Shown one piece after another: positions 1 to 6,220 of a stretch of 27,285 nt of DNA (its first letter is position 1; each line of letters starts with the position of its first letter). Origin of the DNA: a virus. A model generated the notes under the pieces. The model saw only the letters and a list, made by a program, of their open reading frames with translations, was not told the DNA's origin and did not search any database. The stretch is taken from positions 1-27,285 of the IMG/VR virus record IMGVR_UViG_3300010400_000391; one strand, given 5' to 3'. The position numbers were made by a program, and so were the translations under genes.

Positions 1-2
1 CA

Positions 3-59
3 TTGGAGCTCATCCACGGCCGCGGCGACCTGACCGCGAGCCAGGCATTGTTCGAATAG
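3..59 (+). CDS. C-terminal end of an upstream gene (partial)
   Basis: An open frame enters from the left edge and ends at a TAG at 57-59, giving about 18 residues that end in SQALFE. Its stop overlaps the AGGAG ribosome-binding site of the next gene, the usual spacing inside a phage operon, which is the main reason to believe it. Too little is visible to name a family. Given phage gene order it may be the last gene of the tail module. Confidence 0.35.
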   Translation: MELIHGRGDLTASQALFE

Positions 60-72
60 GAGACTTTCAGTT

Positions 73-1578
73 ATGCGAAGAATCATCCTACGTTTGGCAG
101 CGACGCTTCTCGCGATCGTTTGCGGGATTGGAATCCACGCACAGCAGTCGCAGCAAATCACCGTGGTCAAGACCATGTATGGTCCGGACTGTCCCCTGAC
201 CGCGACCAATCCTGGGATCAGCGGCTGCACCACGTTCACGATCATGAACCCGGCGCCCACATTCCTCAGCATGTCCCCAAACACGCTGGCGCAAGGGCAG
301 ACTGCGCTGATCACGCTCCGAGGAACGGGATTCACCAAGGACATGACGATCACAGGAGGGGCGGTTATTAACGTCCTGAATTCGTCGATCGCTGGTGTGG
401 ATTTTATTGTTCAGAAAGCCCACCCAGCCAAAGTCTATGACCTCGCATTGACCACGCCGTACGGCACAAGCAACACCCTGCCGTTCCTGGTGACACCAGC
501 GCCGCCGGATATCCCGCCGCCAGGTCCGACGAGCGGCGCCGTCGTTCTGGACGATTTCGAAAACGGGAATCGGGTGCTCAACCCGACGTTTCAGCCGCCG
601 TATCGGGATTTCTGGTACCACACCGTCGGATGTAACAACGATCCATCCCAACCAACATGCAACGGGGTGCTCTCGATCGCGGAAGGCATTGCCCACGATG
701 GATCCAGGTCGCTGCGCGACAGCATCACGCAGAACAACGCCTATTGGTCAAACAGATTTTATCCAGAGAACGCTGCCAACAATGGATGGGGTCTGCTAAA
801 GAATTTCCTGGTGTCGGGCACGTGGAAGAACGACACGTTCAATCGGATGCGCTTCTGGATCAAGGCGCCTGGCGCGCAACTGGTGGAAGAACCGCCGCAC
901 TATTACAACATGAACGTGGGCACCTTCTACCGCGGCAAGACGATGGGCGATGGATTCGTTGCCAATAGCAACGGCGGCGCGGAGGGCGGCGGAGGCGGCC
1001 ACCAATATCACTATTACAACGTGCCTGCCACCGACGTCTGGTATCAAATCATCGTCGACACGCACCCGAGCCACCTGCGTGGCCTTCCTGGAGCGACGGA
1101 ATATGGGGACAGACCATACCCAACCAATGAGCCAGGCTGGAACTACTTTGATGGCATGACGAGGTTCTATGTGGACTTCAGCAGTAAGCCACTGAAGTCG
1201 TTTCCTGGTGATTTCTATATGGATACGGTGGAGTTCTTCACGGACCACCCGGCTGCCAACGTTGCGCAGGTTTACTCGCTGGGCGGGATGTATGACCCAC
1301 GGAACAACCGGCTGCGGATTGGTTGGCAGCATCCGAAGAACGACGGTGTGACGTGCCACGAGGTCCGGTATGCCTTTGCAGATGTGTTCTCGATCGGATG
1401 GGCGGCGGCCACGCCAGCGCCCTCCGGAAGAGTCTGTCCATATGACACGGCCTATGCGGGAATGGTCTATGACACGAAGCTGATTCCTGCAGCCGGGCCA
1501 TCGGTATTCCTGGCGATAAAGCCTGAAGGCGCGACGGGATTTAACCAGATCGCCATCCCGCTGGGAGTAAGGCCGTGA
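73..1578 (+). CDS. Secreted IPT/TIG-like, glycan-binding-like protein (cargo)
   Basis: A 501-residue protein with a clear Sec signal peptide: basic MRR, a hydrophobic core at residues 5-20, and a probable cleavage after AHA near residue 23. Residues about 60-142 (PTFLSMSPNTLAQGQ, then GTGF) look like an IPT/TIG immunoglobulin-like fold. A proline-rich linker at 142-153 leads to a Trp/Tyr-rich beta domain starting VVLDDFENG, as in carbohydrate-binding or laminin-G-like modules. No catalytic motif is evident. AGGAG at 58-62 supports the ATG at 73. The TGA overlaps the next GTG. Its place between the presumed tail end and the integration module suggests a lysogenic-conversion or surface-binding cargo gene; a tail-associated receptor binder is possible, but a Sec signal would be odd for that. 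Function is unknown. Confidence 0.8.
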   Translation: MRRIILRLAATLLAIVCGIGIHAQQSQQITVVKTMYGPDCPLTATNPGISGCTTFTIMNPAPTFLSMSPNTLAQGQTALITLRGTGFTKDMTITGGAVINVLNSSIAGVDFIVQKAHPAKVYDLALTTPYGTSNTLPFLVTPAPPDIPPPGPTSGAVVLDDFENGNRVLNPTFQPPYRDFWYHTVGCNNDPSQPTCNGVLSIAEGIAHDGSRSLRDSITQNNAYWSNRFYPENAANNGWGLLKNFLVSGTWKNDTFNRMRFWIKAPGAQLVEEPPHYYNMNVGTFYRGKTMGDGFVANSNGGAEGGGGGHQYHYYNVPATDVWYQIIVDTHPSHLRGLPGATEYGDRPYPTNEPGWNYFDGMTRFYVDFSSKPLKSFPGDFYMDTVEFFTDHPAANVAQVYSLGGMYDPRNNRLRIGWQHPKNDGVTCHEVRYAFADVFSIGWAAATPAPSGRVCPYDTAYAGMVYDTKLIPAAGPSVFLAIKPEGATGFNQIAIPLGVRP

Positions 1579-2012
1579 AAGCGCTGTCCCTCACGCAGCC
1601 ATGGGCGACGCTCGTCGTCACCGGCGAGAAGCGCATCGAGACCCGCTCGTGGTCCACACGACACGAAGGGGTCATCGCCATTCACGCAGCCAAGAGTTTT
1701 CCGAGGTTGGCGCAGGAAATCTGTGTTAACGAGGACGTCTTCAATGAGGCGCTGCGGCGTCACGGATATCTATTCCCGTCGGACCTGCCGACAGGCGCGA
1801 TCATCGGCACGGCGCGGCTGATCGGATGCCGCAGAACTGAGGACATCTCCGCACAGTTGTCCACGCAGGAGTTGGAATTCGGCGACTACCACGAGGGCCG
1901 ATTCGCGTGGTTTCTGTCCGACTGGATTGCCATCCCGGAAACGATCCCTTGTCGGGGCGCTCTCGGTCTCTGGACCGTGCCGCCGGACATCGAAAAGGCG
2001 CTGCGGCCGTGA
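1575..2012 (+). CDS. ASCH-domain protein
   Basis: A 145-residue protein that is almost entirely an ASCH domain, a PUA-like beta-barrel thought to bind RNA or modified nucleosides. The N-terminal MKALSLTQPWATLVVTGEK followed by RIETRSW is the family signature, with the GxKxxExR element at about residues 17-24. IAIHAAKSF and the GAIIGTARL strand follow. The GTG start overlaps the preceding TGA, with GGAG just upstream, so translation is probably coupled. Phage ASCH proteins are common in accessory blocks and their substrates are mostly undetermined; some bacterial relatives hydrolyse N4-acetylcytidine, but I cannot assign that here. Family call is strong, role is open. Confidence 0.88.
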   Translation: MKALSLTQPWATLVVTGEKRIETRSWSTRHEGVIAIHAAKSFPRLAQEICVNEDVFNEALRRHGYLFPSDLPTGAIIGTARLIGCRRTEDISAQLSTQELEFGDYHEGRFAWFLSDWIAIPETIPCRGALGLWTVPPDIEKALRP

Positions 2013-2221
2013 AGAATAATTTCCCGCCCGTCATCAAGGCGTCCGCGCGTGAAGTCCGCGCATTCCGAGACATCATGCGCGCCTATGCCGAGTATAAGAA
2101 CTGCGCCTGTAACACCAAGCTGCCTGAAACGTGCGCGCATTTACAGGGATTCTGGGCCGAGTGCGCCGAGGCATCACCCGTGTGGCTCAAGATCAGCAAG
2201 AGCGTGAGAAAGAAGCCGTGA
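2009..2221 (+). CDS. Small hypothetical protein, 70 aa
   Basis: The frame is open from further upstream, but the sensible start is the GTG at 2009, whose GTGA overlaps the ASCH gene stop. This gives 70 residues. The protein is hydrophilic and helical, with three cysteines (CAC and a TCAH element) in the middle and a basic KSVRKKP tail. No family is recognised. It ends in the same GTGA arrangement with the next small frame, so it belongs to a string of coupled short accessory genes. Confidence 0.55.
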   Translation: MKNNFPPVIKASAREVRAFRDIMRAYAEYKNCACNTKLPETCAHLQGFWAECAEASPVWLKISKSVRKKP

Positions 2222-2331
2222 AAATAGCGGAGCAAATTGAGCGGCACCGTTTCGACAGCATGGAGGGTGAGTTGCTTGTAGCGCGAGAATCCGCAGGGGC
2301 TGCGCACAGAAGGGCGGCGAAGAGTGGCTGA
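2218..2331 (+). CDS. Very small coupled ORF, 37 aa
   Basis: The GTG at 2218 overlaps the previous stop as GTGA and opens a 37-codon frame that ends inside the start of the following gene (8-nt overlap). The product is charged and probably one helix (KIAEQIERHRF), ending RRAAKSG. A start at 2131 is possible in the same frame but would overlap the previous gene by 90 bases. Support rests on the coupled start and tight packing; no family is recognised. Confidence 0.4.
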   Translation: MKIAEQIERHRFDSMEGELLVARESAGAAHRRAAKSG

Positions 2332-2719
2332 CACGGCGATCGACTGGGCGAAGCGGCGGCCGGATCCGTTGCTGCATTTGCTACAGCATGCGCTCGGCCT
2401 TGATGACTATGGGCGCGGGACCAACTATCGCAATCACTTCGTTACCGGTGCCGGGGGCGACGATTGGGATTTACTAAATCAGGCAGTCACAAACGGGTTG
2501 GCAATGCGACACGACCCGCGAGAATTGTTCGGGGGCGACTACTGTTTTACCGTCACTGAAGCTGGCAAGAAGTGGGTACGTGAGAACAGTCCGAAGCCCC
2601 CGACTCTGACGCGCAGCCAGAAACGATACGAAGAATTCTTAAGACACGACAGCGGGATGCGGTTTGGAGAGTGGCTCAAATGGCGAGAAGAGCGCAGAAG
2701 GGCGGCGCAATATGGGTGA
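2324..2719 (+). CDS. Hypothetical phage protein, 131 aa
   Basis: A GTG-started, 131-residue protein beginning MADTAIDWAKRRPDPLLHLL. The central stretch HALGLDDYGRGTNYRNHF, followed by an acidic GGDDWDLL element, is of a type I associate with short phage-encoded proteins of unknown role. A winged-helix-like pattern (AVTNGLAMRH, then YCFTVTEAGKKW) suggests a small DNA-binding or regulatory fold, but this is inference. The basic C-terminus overlaps the start of the DUF5131 gene by 8 bases. Confidence 0.7.
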   Translation: MADTAIDWAKRRPDPLLHLLQHALGLDDYGRGTNYRNHFVTGAGGDDWDLLNQAVTNGLAMRHDPRELFGGDYCFTVTEAGKKWVRENSPKPPTLTRSQKRYEEFLRHDSGMRFGEWLKWREERRRAAQYG

Positions 2720-3635
2720 GACATCGAATATCCAGTGGACCGATGCCACGTTCAATCCTTGGATCGGCTGCACGAAGATCGATGACCAATGCGACAACTG
2801 CTACGCCGCCGCCGGGAACAATTTGAGGAAATGGAACGGTGGCACGTGGGGCCCGGGCGCGCCGCGCCACGTCACTAGTGAATCGAACTGGCTGCTGCCT
2901 TACAAATGGGACGCTGAAGCGCGCGAGAAGGGAATCCGTATAAAAGTCTTCTCGGCTTCGCTGGCCGATATCTTCGACGCCGAGGCACCGACTTGGCCAT
3001 GGGGGAGGCGGGTGCGGCTTGGGTATCCAATGAACCCCGGCGATAAGTACTGCATCCCGCCTCAGAGCGAAAACACTCGCGACGTGTTTTTTAAGAGCAT
3101 TGTTGCCCAAACGGCAAACATCGACTGGATTGTTCTTACGAAGCGCTATGAGCGCGCGGAGGCGTACTTCTCTGGACTGCCGCGCTTCCATCCTCACCGA
3201 CGGATCTGGCTGTTGTTCAGCGCCGGTACCCAGGAGCGGGCCGAGCGCGCGATCGAGATACTTTCCCGGATCCAGGTCGCCGTTACCGGGATAAGCGCGG
3301 AGCCGCTGCTTGAAAGAATCGACATCTCCACGCAATTAGCCCGCCCCGGCCGTCCCGACTGGGTCATCACTGGTGGCGAAAGTGGTCCTCGGGCGCGGCC
3401 GCTGAATCTCGCTTGGACAAGAGCACTGCGCGATCAGTGCCAGCAGGCCGGTGTGGCTTATTTCTTCAAACAAGGCGGCGCGAAGCCTTTCGGATTTGAG
3501 TGGCCCGCCGGCACCAGGTTTAGGTTCGAAGAGGCAGCGCGATTCGCCAATCTTCGCGATCGGAAGGGTGGTGACCTGACGGAGCTGCCCGCGGATCTCA
3601 GGGTTCGAATGTTCCCCGGTGAGAGGTGGTCATGA
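2712..3635 (+). CDS. DUF5131 (phage Gp37/Gp68 family) protein
   Basis: A 307-residue protein. The ATG at 2712 is chosen because the family begins with this exact kind of sequence (MGETSNIQWTDATFNPWIGC); the longer frame from 2664 would lengthen the overlap. Cysteines 20, 27 and 30 form a C-x6-C-x2-C cluster ending CDNCY. Downstream blocks typical of DUF5131 are present: DWIVLTKR, SAEPLLERID, ITGGESGPRARP and YFFKQGG. The Cys cluster at the head of a probable TIM-barrel-like fold recalls iron-sulphur or radical-SAM chemistry, but I know of no demonstrated reaction. The family is widespread in phages and prophages. It is coupled to the next gene by ATGA. Confidence 0.9.
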   Translation: MGETSNIQWTDATFNPWIGCTKIDDQCDNCYAAAGNNLRKWNGGTWGPGAPRHVTSESNWLLPYKWDAEAREKGIRIKVFSASLADIFDAEAPTWPWGRRVRLGYPMNPGDKYCIPPQSENTRDVFFKSIVAQTANIDWIVLTKRYERAEAYFSGLPRFHPHRRIWLLFSAGTQERAERAIEILSRIQVAVTGISAEPLLERIDISTQLARPGRPDWVITGGESGPRARPLNLAWTRALRDQCQQAGVAYFFKQGGAKPFGFEWPAGTRFRFEEAARFANLRDRKGGDLTELPADLRVRMFPGERWS

Positions 3636-4066
3636 AAGCACTTCGACCAAATTCCATGTGCGGGACCTGCGCCTTCCAAAGCTCTGGTGAGGGCGCCCGC
3701 GAGAATCCGGCTACGGTACTGCGTGGAGAAATCGCGGCTCTCGGCGCGGCGCCATTTCGATGCCATTACGCGCCAGATGGCTATGAACTGAACTGGCGGG
3801 GCGGGCCCATCGAATTCCTCAAGTCAATGCGGAGCCGGCGGGATTACCGGGTGTGCGCCGGGTGGAAGGCGCGGGTGCGGCAACTGGCAAAGGCGGGGCG
3901 ATTTCATGAGCGGCGCCGCATTCTGCATGCCCTCGCCGACTACGCCATGGAGCAGCTCGACAACTTCATTGGGTCCAAGCAGAAGTCGGCCAAGGCGTTC
4001 GCGTCGCGCGAGCTGGACAATGCGCTGCGTGTACTGCGGCGGGGGAAAGGGAGGGTCTCAAGATGA
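3632..4066 (+). CDS. Four-cysteine hypothetical phage protein
   Basis: A 144-residue protein starting at the ATG at 3632, which overlaps the DUF5131 stop. The N-terminal half has CGTC (residues 10-13), FRCH (C44, H45) and VCAGW, a Cys/His spacing that fits a metal-binding (zinc or Fe-S) fold. The C-terminal half is helical and basic, ending RRGKGRVSR. I associate CGxC plus PFxCH plus CAGW with a family of short uncharacterised phage proteins. Its conserved partner position next to DUF5131 may mean a joint role; function unknown. Confidence 0.75.
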   Translation: MKALRPNSMCGTCAFQSSGEGARENPATVLRGEIAALGAAPFRCHYAPDGYELNWRGGPIEFLKSMRSRRDYRVCAGWKARVRQLAKAGRFHERRRILHALADYAMEQLDNFIGSKQKSAKAFASRELDNALRVLRRGKGRVSR

Positions 4067-4299
4067 GCGATCCCATTCTGACCGCCAAGGAGATCGCCGC
4101 TGAGCTGCGTTGCACCCATCAGCATGTCCGCGACATCATGCGCGGAAAAGTCGCCGGTGTTCCCGTGCTGCCCCATTTGGCTCTTGGCCGGAAATTGGTA
4201 GTGCGGAGGTCAAGTTTCGAAGAATGGAAAAAGCGGGCCGAGACCGGGGGTATAGTTCCGCCCGGCTCAAAAGACGATTCCGTTGGCGCGGTGAATTGA
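4063..4299 (+). CDS. Excisionase-like helix-turn-helix protein
   Basis: A 78-residue protein with a MerR/excisionase-type HTH: LTAKEIAAELRCTHQHVRDIM (about residues 6-26) is the helix-turn-helix and ALGRKLVVRRSSFEEW the wing and following helix. This matches the HTH_17 / AlpA-Xis style used by recombination directionality factors. It starts by ATGA overlap with the upstream gene and ends 12 bases before the integrase, so co-expression with the integrase is very likely. Probable role: bending attachment-site DNA to drive excision; a transcription regulator is the alternative. The C-terminal 20 residues look disordered. Confidence 0.75.
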   Translation: MSDPILTAKEIAAELRCTHQHVRDIMRGKVAGVPVLPHLALGRKLVVRRSSFEEWKKRAETGGIVPPGSKDDSVGAVN

Positions 4300-4311
4300 A
4301 ACGAGGGATTC

Positions 4312-5454
4312 ATGCGCAGATGGTATCAGCACGGTTCGGTGAAGAAGTCCAGGGACGGCCGCTACTGGCTTGGCCAGTGGCGGGAAAACGATGAGCAGGG
4401 GATCCGGAGGCAGCGCACCCGGATCCTCGGCAAGTTAAACAAAATGTCGAAAGGGAAGGCGCTCGAAATGATGGCGGAGATCATCAGGGACGTCAACGCG
4501 CGCCGCGGCCAGCCAACCGGGAAGCTTATCGACAAGGCGGCGCCGCTCAGTGTTGGAGGGTTCGTGGACAAGGTCTATTTACCGTTCTATGAACGCAAAT
4601 GGAAGCAGTCCACGGCGTCGACCAACCGGGAGAGGATCGAACTGCACATTGTAGGGGCGATCGGCAAACGGGCGTTCAGCTCGATCGAGCGCGAGGATCT
4701 GCAGGCGTTCCTGGACTCGAAGTCAACGCTTTCGTTCTCGATTGTCGATCACCTTCGCTGGGACCTCCGGCAGCTATTCGCTATGGCTGTTGCGGAGGGA
4801 CTGATCGAGCGCAATCCGGCGGAGCTGCTCTTCACGCCGAAGAGTTGCCCGCGTCCGGTGCGCAGGGTCATGTCGATCGACGAGGTCATCCTGGCGACGT
4901 CGATCCTCTCCCTCCGGGAGAGGGTGGTGGTCAAGCTCGCAATTCTCGCCGGCATGAGGCCCGGGGAAATCTTCGCGCTCAGGAGGGGCGATATCGGTGA
5001 TGGTGAGATTTCGGTCGACCGGCGGGTATACCGTGGCGCGATCGACACGCCGAAAACGGATCGGTCAGTCCGAAAGATCGCGGTTTCAGCCGGCTTGATG
5101 GTCGATCTCCGGCTTTGGCTGGAGTCCTCGCCTGGCGCCGATGGTCAGGCCTGGCTCTTTCCATCGGAGAAGCTGGCCTCTCCGATCTGGAAGGACACGA
5201 TGTTTTACAAGTGCATCAAGCCGGTACTGGCGAAAGCGAGTCTCGGCTGGGTGAATTTCCATGTGATGCGGCGGACCCATTCGTCGCTGATGCGGGAATT
5301 AGGGGTGGATCCGAAGGTGGTTGCCGATCAGCAGGGACATACCGTCGACGTCAACATGAACGTGTACACGGCAACGTCGATGACGCTGAAGGCGGGCGCG
5401 GTGGAGGCGCTGGAGTCGGCAATGCGGGGAAACCGGTCTTCAGCGGTCAATTAA
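4312..5454 (+). CDS. int: Tyrosine recombinase (phage integrase)
   Basis: A 380-residue integrase catalysing site-specific recombination between attP and the bacterial site. Residues about 1-75 form the arm-binding region, about 80-170 the SAM-like core-binding domain, and about 185-375 the catalytic domain. All catalytic residues are visible: Arg216 in AGMRPGE, Lys248 in TPKTD, His317 and Arg320 in FHVMRRTHSS, His343 in QQGHT and the nucleophile Tyr352 in NVYT. GAGGG precedes the ATG. The stop lies 15 bases before the first of the arm-type repeats of the attP, the standard int-attP order. The sequence looks intact. Confidence 0.96.
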   Translation: MRRWYQHGSVKKSRDGRYWLGQWRENDEQGIRRQRTRILGKLNKMSKGKALEMMAEIIRDVNARRGQPTGKLIDKAAPLSVGGFVDKVYLPFYERKWKQSTASTNRERIELHIVGAIGKRAFSSIEREDLQAFLDSKSTLSFSIVDHLRWDLRQLFAMAVAEGLIERNPAELLFTPKSCPRPVRRVMSIDEVILATSILSLRERVVVKLAILAGMRPGEIFALRRGDIGDGEISVDRRVYRGAIDTPKTDRSVRKIAVSAGLMVDLRLWLESSPGADGQAWLFPSEKLASPIWKDTMFYKCIKPVLAKASLGWVNFHVMRRTHSSLMRELGVDPKVVADQQGHTVDVNMNVYTATSMTLKAGAVEALESAMRGNRSSAVN

Positions 5455-5469
5455 GGCCGTATTTTGAAT

Positions 5470-5491
5470 CTGGGGTAGAACTGGGGTAGAA
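5470..5491 (+). repeat. Left pair of 11-bp integrase arm-type repeats
   Basis: Two identical head-to-tail copies of CTGGGGTAGAA. They lie between the integrase stop and the tRNA-derived core, about 40 bp from the core edge. Role as integrase N-domain binding sites is inferred from position, phasing and the matching right-hand pair. Confidence 0.8.
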
Positions 5492-5529
5492 CGCGGTGGC
5501 GAGAGATTGGCAAATAGTTGATATGAAAG

Positions 5530-5571
5530 AGCGGGAGACCGGGATCGAACCGGCGACGTCCAGCTTGGGAA
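5530..5571 (-). other. tRNA-Gly(CCC) 3' half: attP core
   Basis: Read on the minus strand this gives anticodon loop TTCCCAA (anticodon CCC), the 3' anticodon-stem strand GCTGG, a T arm (stem GCCGG/CCGGT around loop TTCGATC), the acceptor 3' strand CTCCCGC and discriminator T. There is no D arm and no 5' acceptor strand, and the 5' anticodon strand does not pair properly (CCGAC in place of the expected CCAGC), so this is not a working tRNA. It is the tRNA segment a phage carries so that integration rebuilds the host tRNA gene. CCA is not encoded. Confidence 0.88.
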
Positions 5572-5674
5572 GTCGGGCGATTGTTACAAACAAACACCTT
5601 CCGCGCCAACAGTCTTCTTTTGAGCCAACCAATTCTCTAGCCATTTTGCGTCCTTCCCCAGGCACTCCCATCAA

Positions 5675-5696
5675 GTGGGGTACAACTGGGGTAGAC
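5675..5696 (+). repeat. Right pair of 11-bp integrase arm-type repeats
   Basis: GTGGGGTACAA followed directly by CTGGGGTAGAC, the same unit as the left pair with one to two changes per copy. The GGGG of the second copy sits 6 nt before the ATG at 5698, so it may double as a weak ribosome-binding site for the first gene after attP. Confidence 0.78.
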
Positions 5697-5697
5697 A

Positions 5698-6117
5698 ATG
5701 GACGAACAACAACAATCAAAATTTGAAGGTTGGGCCGTGGTCGAAATGTTCGGCCACCTGCAGGAAATCGGCTTCGTTCGCACAGCCTATTTCGGCGGCC
5801 CAGCGCTCTTCCAGATCGACCAGCCGGAGCTGCCGGCGCGGGCGTATGCGATCACGCGTCCGCAGTGGATCGGCGAGACCCACTGTCCAATCGGCACGCA
5901 GGTTGAGCGGGCGGCGCATCCCGGGAAAACCGTCTTTATCGGACCCTCGTCGATCTTCCGCATGACACCCTGCACGGAAGAGGCGGCTCGGGCCGTGCTC
6001 GAGCGGAACATGCCGACGCCGATCAAGATCCTGAGCATACCGGAAGACCAGAAACACCTCGTCATGAATACTGGCGTCGGGTCGGGCGATCCGGACGATG
6101 ACGACATTCCTTATTAG
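5698..6117 (+). CDS. Conserved phage protein of unknown function, 139 aa
   Basis: A 139-residue protein. The opening FEGWAVVEMFGHLQEIGFV, a middle element FQIDQPELP and SSIFRMTPCTEEAARAVLE are hallmarks of a phage family in which 'WAVVELMGH', 'R(I/V)D(I/V)P' and '(A/S)IY.(I/L)TP.(T/S)EE' recur; no function is known to me. It ends in an acidic tail (DPDDDDIPY). As first gene after attP it is probably an early gene. The nearest SD-like bases are the GGGG inside the last arm-type repeat; no convincing promoter could be picked out. Confidence 0.82.
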   Translation: MDEQQQSKFEGWAVVEMFGHLQEIGFVRTAYFGGPALFQIDQPELPARAYAITRPQWIGETHCPIGTQVERAAHPGKTVFIGPSSIFRMTPCTEEAARAVLERNMPTPIKILSIPEDQKHLVMNTGVGSGDPDDDDIPY

Positions 6118-6132
6118 ATTAACCCCACGAAA

Positions 6133-6165
6133 GGGCGGGCCTGATTTCCATTCAGGACCCCGCCC
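6133..6165 (+). promoter_or_regulatory. Strong 12-bp GC-rich hairpin
   Basis: GGGCGGG+CCTGA (6133-6144) pairs with TCAGG (6152-6156) and CCCGCCC (6159-6165), with a 7-nt loop and a 2-nt bulge (AC). No U-tract follows, so it is not a standard intrinsic terminator. It may be an attenuator, a Rho-linked or processing structure, or an operator. It lies between the previous stop and the likely start of the replication gene. Confidence 0.5.
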
Positions 6166-6220
6166 ACATGCATCACCGTCTTTAGCTGAGGTATTGAAGC
6201 TAGTGAAAACCCGCCGCGGC

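Larger units (their letters stand above)
5470..5696. other. attP region (phage attachment site)
   Basis: The 243-bp gap after the integrase has the architecture of a complex attP. A core homologous to the 3' half of a tRNA gene (5530-5571) is flanked by two tandem 11-bp repeats on the left (5470-5480, 5481-5491, both CTGGGGTAGAA) and two on the right (5675-5685 GTGGGGTACAA, 5686-5696 CTGGGGTAGAC). All four copies share TGGGGTA, point the same way and keep exact 11-bp phasing in each pair, as expected for integrase arm-binding sites. Phage genes continue on both sides. The last repeat ends 1 nt before the next start codon. Confidence 0.85.

Noticed and set aside
5530-5571. A functional tRNA-Gly gene
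   Set aside because: Only the 3' half is present; there is no D arm or 5' acceptor strand and the 5' anticodon-stem strand does not pair.
5455-5700. Left or right end of an integrated prophage
   Set aside because: Phage genes in the same orientation and style continue on both sides, so a simple attL/attR next to bacterial DNA does not fit.
5447-5726. Overlapping open frames on both strands across the attP
   Set aside because: They translate the tRNA-derived core and arm repeats (the minus frame gives the well-known spurious tRNA reading KLDVAGSIPVSRS). No ribosome-binding site fits, and the DNA is better explained as attP.
6098-6220. N-terminal extension of the replication protein from ATG 6098
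   Set aside because: It would overlap the previous gene by 20 bases, run through a perfect hairpin, and add sequence ahead of the point where the family domain begins.
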